From Pediococcus acidilactici (GTDB taxonomy: Bacteria; Bacillota; Bacilli; Lactobacillales; Lactobacillaceae): 64,000 nt of DNA. Position numbers and translations under genes: made by a program. Location: positions 1,178,001-1,242,000 of the forward strand of contig CP103908.1 in the NCBI GenBank assembly GCA_024970065.1, written 5' to 3'. The notes beneath the pieces are model-generated. The model was not told the DNA's origin. It searched no databases and saw only the letters and a program-made list of their open reading frames with translations. Positions 58,850 through 64,000 of the stretch are shown here, piece after piece (the first letter of the stretch is position 1; each line of letters opens with the position of its first letter).

Positions 58850-58877
58850 AAAAAAGAGACTGAATTTTTCAGCCTCT
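58850..58877 (-). terminator. Terminator of ileS
   Basis: AGAGGCTGAA pairs with TTCAGTCTCT (58855-58877), followed by six T on the minus strand. Confidence 0.88.
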
Positions 58878-58945
58878 AATTTTAGCACGTTAGTTACTGG
58901 TTAATTTTTTCCAATCATACCCAGCTTTTTATCGCTAACGACGCT

Positions 58946-61756
58946 CTATTTTTCTTCAAAACCTTCGGTAACTGCTTCAGGATAGTACTTTGTAACGATT
59001 GCCGCACAGCTAGCACATAAGGTTGGGAAGTGTTCGTCACTACCAACGTCCGTCTTCGTCATCCGGCACCGTTCGCAAACTTCTCCAGCAGCAGGGGCAA
59101 TTTGTACCGCAACTTGACCATCAAAACTTGCCGCATCTTCAGGAGCTTCCGCGATATCCCGAACTTCTAATTGCGAAACGATTAAAATCAACCGCAAGTC
59201 GACGTTTAATTCGTCAACAACTTGCTTAGTAGCTTCATCAAGGTACAAGGTTGCCTTTGCTTCCATTGATTTACCGATCATCTTTTGGTCCCGTGCTTCT
59301 TCAAGAGCCTTTAAGACGTGGGCGCGCAACTTCTTGACGGTTTGCCACTTAGCCAACAGGTCTGCTGCTCCGGCTAATTCTTGCACTTCTGGCATTTCAG
59401 CAAGTTGGACAAATTCTTCCGGTTCGGAGAGGAATTGCCAAATTTCTTCCGTCGTATGTGGTAGTACCGGCGTCATCAGCTTCGTCAAACCAACTAAAAT
59501 TTGGTAGAACACGGTTTGCATTGACCGACGTTTCAAACTATCCTCCGGTTCAATATAAACAACGTCCTTCGCAAAATCGAGGTAGAACGCGGAAAGATCC
59601 GTAATGATGTAGTTCATCAACGCCTTGTAAATTTCAATGAAATTATATTGGTCGTAGTCTTGCCGAATTTCCTTAACTAATTCGTTAAACCGGACTAACA
59701 TGTAACGATCTTCTGGTTGCAAGTCAGCGTAAGCTACGGTGTTAGCTTGGGGATCAAAGTCCGCCGTGTTTGCTAATAGGTAACGAATTGTGTTCCGAAT
59801 CTTCTTGTAAGAATCTGAAATCTTTACAAAGTTATCTTGTGAAACCCGCACGTCAGACGATGAATCGATGGAAAGTACCCATAACCGAATGATTTCAGCA
59901 CCCATCTTCTTAATGATGTCTGCGGGAACGATGGTGTTGCCTAAGGACTTACTCATCTTATGTCCCTGTCCATCAAGGGTAAAGCCTTGCGAAATTATCT
60001 GCTTGTATGGTGCGTGACCCGACATTGCCACACTCGTAATCAAACTAGAGTTGAACCAACCACGGTACTGGTCGGAACCTTCCAAAGTTAGGTCAGCCGG
60101 ATACTTCAAGTAATCGCGTTTTGCCAAAACTCCTTGATGTGAAGAACCGGAGTCGAACCAAACGTCCATAATATCGGTTTCCTTGGTAAACGTTCCGTTT
60201 GGTGAATGTTCGCTAGTGTATCCTTCTGGTAGCAAGTCCTTAGCATCCCATTCAAACCAGATGTCGGAACCATGTTTTTCAAATAGTTCCGCAACGTGTT
60301 CAATCGTTTCCCCGTTCATGATTGGCGTACCGTCTTCAGCATAGAAGATTGGTAGTGGTACACCCCAAACCCGTTGACGAGAAATTACCCAGTCACCACG
60401 GTCCCGGATCATGTTATGGAGTCGTTTTTGACCCCATTCTGGGAGGAACTTAACGTCTTTTAGCGCGTCCAAAATTTGATCACGAATTTTGTCTACCGAG
60501 GCAAACCATTGTGGCGTAGCCCGGAAAATAATTGGCTTCTTAGTCCGCCAATCAAACGGATAACTATGGGTGTAATCCATCTGCTTAAGCAAGGCATTAG
60601 TTGCCTTTAACTTGTCTAAGGCAATTTCATTGGCATCTTCGTAGAAGACCCCTTCAAAATCAGGACCCGCTTCGGCAGTGAGGTAACCACGATCGTCGAC
60701 CGGTACAAAAATATCGAGGCCGTATTCTTTACCGACCCGGAAATCGTCTTCCCCAAAGCCAGGTGCCGTATGAACTAATCCCGTTCCGGAATCTAGGGTT
60801 ACAAAGTCTCCTAACATAACCACTAGCTTGCGATCGCTATCAAACGGGTGGAGCGCCGTGATGTTTTCTAACTCTTGCCCGCGAACCGTCTTGATGGTTT
60901 CAACGTCTTGCCAACCAAATTGTTCGGCAGCGTAACTCAACCGGTCCGTAGCAATCACAAATTTGCGGTCATCCCCCGCAGGTTTTACAACGGAATAATC
61001 AAAACCAGCATCAATGGTAATTCCTTCTGAAGCCGGAATGGTCCATGGAGTCGTTGTCCAAACTACGAAGTAAGTGTCTTGATCCAAGACCCCCTTACCG
61101 TCGCTTACTCGTTCCGCATAAAAAGCAGATGGTGAAGTAACGTCGTGATATTCAACTTCTGCTTCTGCCATTGCCGATTCGGAAGACCATGACCAAAATA
61201 CGGGCTTTTTACCGCGATAAATCAATCCTAACTCAACCATTTTAGCAAAAGTCCGAATTTCTTCTGCTTCAAAAGATGGTTGCAAAGTTAAGTATGGGTT
61301 GTCCCATTCGGCAGCTACCCCTAAACGCTTAAAGTCTTCGCGTTGCTTATCAACTTGTTTTAAAGCGTAGTCACGACATAACTTACGGAATTCAGCCGTC
61401 GACATTTTTTTACGGTCGTGGCCTTCCTTGGTTAATTGTTGTTCGATCGGTAAACCATGCGTATCCCACCCCGGAACGTACGGACTCCGGAAACCACTCA
61501 TTGATTTATACCGTACGATAATATCCTTCGAAATTTTGTTCATCGCGTGGCCCATGTGAATGTTTCCGTTGGCGTATGGCGGTCCGTCATGAAGAACAAA
61601 GCTTGGCTTGCCCTCATTTAATTTTTGCCGTTGTTCATAAACTTTGTTTTCAAACCAAACGTCTTCGCGCTTTTTTTCGTTTACCGGAAGATTTCCGCGC
61701 ATTTTGAACTTGGTTTTTCCTAGATTTAAAGTATCTTTAACCCGCACTAAAATCAC
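58946..61756 (-). CDS. ileS: Isoleucyl-tRNA synthetase
   Basis: Charges tRNA-Ile. 936 residues, type 1 synthetase: HIGH equivalent in [14 protein letters not shown] near residue 64, KMSKS in [10 protein letters not shown] near 600, editing domain (about 200-400) with TTTPWT, and a C-terminal zinc motif (CERCRM, CASC). Start is a GTG: 61756 has AGGA 6 bases upstream; the alternative GTG at 61747 gives the more usual [10 protein letters not shown] opening. It is preceded by a T-box leader. Confidence 0.96.
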   Translation of the reverse strand: MILVRVKDTLNLGKTKFKMRGNLPVNEKKREDVWFENKVYEQRQKLNEGKPSFVLHDGPPYANGNIHMGHAMNKISKDIIVRYKSMSGFRSPYVPGWDTHGLPIEQQLTKEGHDRKKMSTAEFRKLCRDYALKQVDKQREDFKRLGVAAEWDNPYLTLQPSFEAEEIRTFAKMVELGLIYRGKKPVFWSWSSESAMAEAEVEYHDVTSPSAFYAERVSDGKGVLDQDTYFVVWTTTPWTIPASEGITIDAGFDYSVVKPAGDDRKFVIATDRLSYAAEQFGWQDVETIKTVRGQELENITALHPFDSDRKLVVMLGDFVTLDSGTGLVHTAPGFGEDDFRVGKEYGLDIFVPVDDRGYLTAEAGPDFEGVFYEDANEIALDKLKATNALLKQMDYTHSYPFDWRTKKPIIFRATPQWFASVDKIRDQILDALKDVKFLPEWGQKRLHNMIRDRGDWVISRQRVWGVPLPIFYAEDGTPIMNGETIEHVAELFEKHGSDIWFEWDAKDLLPEGYTSEHSPNGTFTKETDIMDVWFDSGSSHQGVLAKRDYLKYPADLTLEGSDQYRGWFNSSLITSVAMSGHAPYKQIISQGFTLDGQGHKMSKSLGNTIVPADIIKKMGAEIIRLWVLSIDSSSDVRVSQDNFVKISDSYKKIRNTIRYLLANTADFDPQANTVAYADLQPEDRYMLVRFNELVKEIRQDYDQYNFIEIYKALMNYIITDLSAFYLDFAKDVVYIEPEDSLKRRSMQTVFYQILVGLTKLMTPVLPHTTEEIWQFLSEPEEFVQLAEMPEVQELAGAADLLAKWQTVKKLRAHVLKALEEARDQKMIGKSMEAKATLYLDEATKQVVDELNVDLRLILIVSQLEVRDIAEAPEDAASFDGQVAVQIAPAAGEVCERCRMTKTDVGSDEHFPTLCASCAAIVTKYYPEAVTEGFEEK

Positions 61757-61792
61757 TCGCTTTCCTAAGTATCATTTTTAATATTTTAGACA

Positions 61793-62012
61793 ATAAAAAA
61801 GACTCCATCCCTACCAGGGACGAAGTCAATCGTGGTACCACCCAAATTCAAGGACGCTAAAAGCGTCCTCCTCATTTTCCAATAACGGTGGAAACCGACA
61901 ACGTCTACTAAATAATTCAACGTTGCACTCAAAAGTGATTGTCCTTCTAACTAGTAGACTAACCTCACACCACCGTTAGCTCGCTGAACTGCTAATTGTT
62001 AGAAGTCCTTCT
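61793..62012 (-). promoter_or_regulatory. Isoleucine T-box riboswitch
   Basis: Transcription-attenuating leader sensing uncharged tRNA-Ile. The stem I base pairs TTCTAAC with GTTAGAA, the terminal-loop part is CTAACGGTGGTGTGAGGTTAG, and the specifier ATC (minus strand; 61937-61939) precedes ACTTTTGAG. The T-box bulge sequence GGGTGGTACCACG is at 61831-61843 and the terminator GACTTCGTCCCTGG...GGGATGGAGTC with TTTTTT ends at 61795. Confidence 0.92.
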
Positions 62013-62023
62013 TTTTTTACGTT

Positions 62024-62752
62024 TTATTTTTTAGGATTTACGTGGAACCCTTGATCAGTGGGTTTCCCCTGTTCGTTGGATTGATCTTCTGGGAAGACCA
62101 CCACCGTTTTTAGCTCATCTTCTTTGGGCTCTACGGCAGGGGTGTCCGGATCAATTTTTCCAACTTCTTCTGAGTGTACACTGTTTTCCTGAATGATGTC
62201 AAGCGCTCCGCTATTCCGCATTGCTTCCTTGATTTCACCAATCGTTAGCAACTCATCAGAGCTCAACAAGTTATCCCAGTCACGCCCCTTGATCATTTGT
62301 AATTGTGATTCAAGAAGGACTTCCAGTTTTTGCCGGAAACTGCGTGCTTGTTTCTTCAGGTCGTCAGTTGCCACAATTACCTTTTGTGCTTTACCAGCGG
62401 CTTCACCAATGTAGCCGTCTGCCTTTTTATGCGCGTTTTTAACCACTACTTCGGCTTCTTTTTGTGCTTCTTTAGCAGTAAATTCCGCTTCTCGTTTAGA
62501 ACTAATCTTAACTTTATCAGCAGCGTCTTGCGCCACCATGATGGATTTGTTCAGGGATTCCTTCATTTCATCGAAGTATTCCACCCGGCTTTTAGCCTCA
62601 GCTAATTGACGCCGTAATGAATCAATCTCATCTTGTAGCCGCCGTTGTTCAAAAGCAACGTCGTCTAAAAATTCATCAACTTCGTCGGGATTGTACCCGC
62701 GCATTTTATTGGAAAAGTGTTTTTGTTGTATATCTTGTGGTTCAATTGCCAT
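62024..62752 (-). CDS. divIVA: Cell-division initiation protein DivIVA
   Basis: A 242-residue coiled-coil protein that senses membrane curvature at poles and septum. N-terminal motif FSNKMRGYNPDEVDEFLDDV (13-32) is the membrane-binding hook region; two coiled-coils follow (about 33-65 and 75-155). The acidic C-terminal tail (from about 185) is variable. It follows ylmH by 23 bases; the ileS T-box begins right after it. Confidence 0.93.
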   Translation of the reverse strand: MAIEPQDIQQKHFSNKMRGYNPDEVDEFLDDVAFEQRRLQDEIDSLRRQLAEAKSRVEYFDEMKESLNKSIMVAQDAADKVKISSKREAEFTAKEAQKEAEVVVKNAHKKADGYIGEAAGKAQKVIVATDDLKKQARSFRQKLEVLLESQLQMIKGRDWDNLLSSDELLTIGEIKEAMRNSGALDIIQENSVHSEEVGKIDPDTPAVEPKEDELKTVVVFPEDQSNEQGKPTDQGFHVNPKK

Positions 62753-62775
62753 CTGAATAAAACCTCCGTAAATCG

Positions 62776-63561
62776 CTACCTAGTTTTAATTAAATCTAGT
62801 TGGGTTTTTAGCTTATCTTTTTTTGTTTTACCTAAAACTTCCACAAGCTTAATCCTACCATATTTTCGAACTGAAATGACATCATTTCTCGCAATTATTG
62901 TATCTGCTTTTTCATCAACCATCCAGTTTAATTGCACTTGCCGGTGTTCAATTAGTTCTTTAGCCCGATGCCGTGAGATTGAAAAGGCGGTGGCCACCAC
63001 CGAATCAAGACGCAACGAAGCTAGCGTAACCTGAATTCTTTCCCAATCATTGATTGGGCTTAAGATGTTAGCTTGATCTACGGGCTTTAAGCGCACTTTA
63101 ATACGTCCAATCCGCGTAATTTCGTTTAAAAAGAATTTTTCCAACTCACCATTCGTCGCCACTTGCCACCGGTCGTGCTGGTGGACAATATCGCCAAACG
63201 TATCGCGCTGAATCCCCGAATTTGCAAGCGTTCCTAAAATCTGACGGTGCTCTAGCTCCGCAAACTTAACTGGGTAATCAATTTCCAGGACTTTCACTAA
63301 AAAATCTGCTTCTTCAGGAATAAAATACTCGGGATAAATTAGTCCCCGTTGATTTTCTGCGTTGGCAAAGCCTCCCGCAAAAGCTAATTTTAGTTCTTCG
63401 TCTCGGTTAACTAAGGTCCTTAAAATGTGTTGTTGGCGCGGGTTCAAGAAATTAGTCAAGATGGACCGATTTTGGTCTTTTGCTTCCTGTACTAACGCGC
63501 TAAACTCTTCAATTAACGGCTGCTCTTCTGGACGAAAATGTTGTCCAATTGCGTTATCCAT
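62776..63561 (-). CDS. ylmH: YlmH family RNA-binding protein (S4 domain)
   Basis: A 261-residue protein with an N-terminal helical part and a C-terminal S4 RNA-binding domain (about residues 180-240: LRLDSVVATAFSISRHRAKELIEHRQVQLN). In B. subtilis YlmH acts in ribosome-associated quality control of stalled nascent chains. It overlaps yggT by 8 bases in the dcw cluster. Confidence 0.92.
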   Translation of the reverse strand: MDNAIGQHFRPEEQPLIEEFSALVQEAKDQNRSILTNFLNPRQQHILRTLVNRDEELKLAFAGGFANAENQRGLIYPEYFIPEEADFLVKVLEIDYPVKFAELEHRQILGTLANSGIQRDTFGDIVHQHDRWQVATNGELEKFFLNEITRIGRIKVRLKPVDQANILSPINDWERIQVTLASLRLDSVVATAFSISRHRAKELIEHRQVQLNWMVDEKADTIIARNDVISVRKYGRIKLVEVLGKTKKDKLKTQLDLIKTR

Positions 63562-63835
63562 AAACCGTCACACCAAATAGCAGTGCTTCAATGTAGGTTA
63601 ACCCGTTCGAACATAGTTCCAGAACTAATAATGCAAGAATTGGTGAGAAATCGATCCCTAAAATTGGCGGGATAAACCTAAACCAACTCATGTACGGCTG
63701 ACAAATTTTGGTTAACCATTGTCCAAAGGCCGATTGGTAGGCTCCAGGGAGCCAAGACATTAATACCCAAATAAAAATCAGCATCATATAAATTTGAATT
63801 GCCCAGTGTAGTAATTGAAAAATTAACGCAATCAT
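63554..63835 (-). CDS. yggT: YggT family membrane protein
   Basis: A 93-residue integral membrane protein with two membrane segments around a conserved core (MLIFIWVLMSWLPG, then YMSWFRFIPPILGIDFSPIL). Function is not established; the gene is part of the division cluster in most Firmicutes. The start is the ATG at 63835 with GAGTGA 9 bases upstream. Confidence 0.88.
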   Translation of the reverse strand: MIALIFQLLHWAIQIYMMLIFIWVLMSWLPGAYQSAFGQWLTKICQPYMSWFRFIPPILGIDFSPILALLVLELCSNGLTYIEALLFGVTVYG

Positions 63836-63870
63836 TATTTTTAATCACTCATTTCTTGTCATTATGCAAT

Positions 63871-63901
63871 AAATGGGCTTGAGCCCTGCTCAAACCCATT
63901 T
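63871..63901 (-). terminator. Hairpin after ftsZ
   Basis: AAATGGGTTTGAGC pairs with GCTCAAGCCCATTT over 14 positions with one mismatch and a 3-base loop; the T-tract after it is short and broken. It probably reduces readthrough into yggT. Confidence 0.55.
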
Positions 63902-63910
63902 AAATACAAA

Positions 63911-64000
63911 TTATTTTCTACGACGTTTGAAGAATGGAGGAGTATCCAATGATTCGTCGTCAGAACTTGTATTGTTATTATCGTTAAACGCGTTAAACTC
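63911..64000 (-). CDS. ftsZ: Cell-division protein FtsZ, C-terminal tail only
   Basis: Only the last 29 codons and the stop at 63911-63913 are in the window. They read as a polar linker (NAFNDNNNTSSDDES) followed by LDTPPFFKRRRK, the conserved FtsZ C-terminal peptide that binds FtsA, SepF and other partners. The catalytic GTPase part lies beyond the right edge. Confidence 0.9.
   Translation of the reverse strand, partial: EFNAFNDNNNTSSDDESLDTPPFFKRRRK

Overview
The window is core chromosome of a low-to-moderate GC Firmicute, almost certainly a member of the Lactobacillaceae. The evidence is the gene content and order: ftsZ-yggT-ylmH-divIVA-(Ile T-box)-ileS, fruR-fruK-fruA, rpoY-rnjA, comEA-comEB-comEC-holA, tig/clpX/engB and rnz-SDR-recJ-apt. 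Most genes lie on the minus strand, so the natural reading direction is from 64,000 down to 1. The species cannot be fixed from the sequence alone.

Layout. 1-4.4 kb: a YxeA-like protein (cut by the window edge), a GlsB/YeaQ membrane protein, a TMEM175-type channel, an NhaC-family antiporter and an M20 peptidase. 4.7-8.4 kb: a heme catalase and a small PLDc_N/ATPase/permease ABC operon. 8.5-16.8 kb: apt, recJ, a short-chain dehydrogenase, rnz, an orphan 99-residue protein, obgE and uvrC. 17-19.5 kb: an amino-acid ABC transporter with a fused binding protein and permease, then a tiny lysine-rich protein. 19.6-24.7 kb: a MazG-like protein, engB, clpX, tig and tuf. 24.8-28.7 kb: a TPR-like protein, rnjB, a gene-poor stretch with a possible decayed regulator, rpsO and rpsT. 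28.7-33.2 kb: holA and the late competence genes comEC, comEB and comEA. 33.2-38.9 kb: coaD, rsmD, ylbG, ftsW, typA, an inositol-phosphatase family gene and a UPF0223 gene. 38.9-42.1 kb: def, a membrane-anchored unknown, rpoY and rnjA. 42.3-47.7 kb: a LysM-NlpC/P60 wall hydrolase and the fru operon. 48-58.8 kb: an AI-2E-family transporter, prs, recD2, a TPR protein, a phosphatase, mnmA with its cysteine desulfurase, mtnN, a Nudix hydrolase and a cold-shock protein. 58.9-64 kb: ileS with its T-box, divIVA, ylmH, yggT and the 3' end of ftsZ.

The genes are mostly housekeeping: translation and its quality control, RNA decay (both RNase J paralogues), DNA repair and uptake, cell division and fructose uptake. 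No mobile element, CRISPR array, prophage, tRNA or rRNA was found. I did not find a clearly new multi-gene system. The most interesting signals are regulatory: a pair of 17-base direct repeats exactly 20 bases apart upstream of fruR, two perfect palindromes in the catalase leader, a terminator-like hairpin inside the probable typA leader, a structured rpsO leader, an Ile T-box with an ATC specifier, and the lack of sepF between ftsZ and yggT. Many genes appear to start at TTG or GTG, and several starts given here were moved to fit the ribosome binding site.
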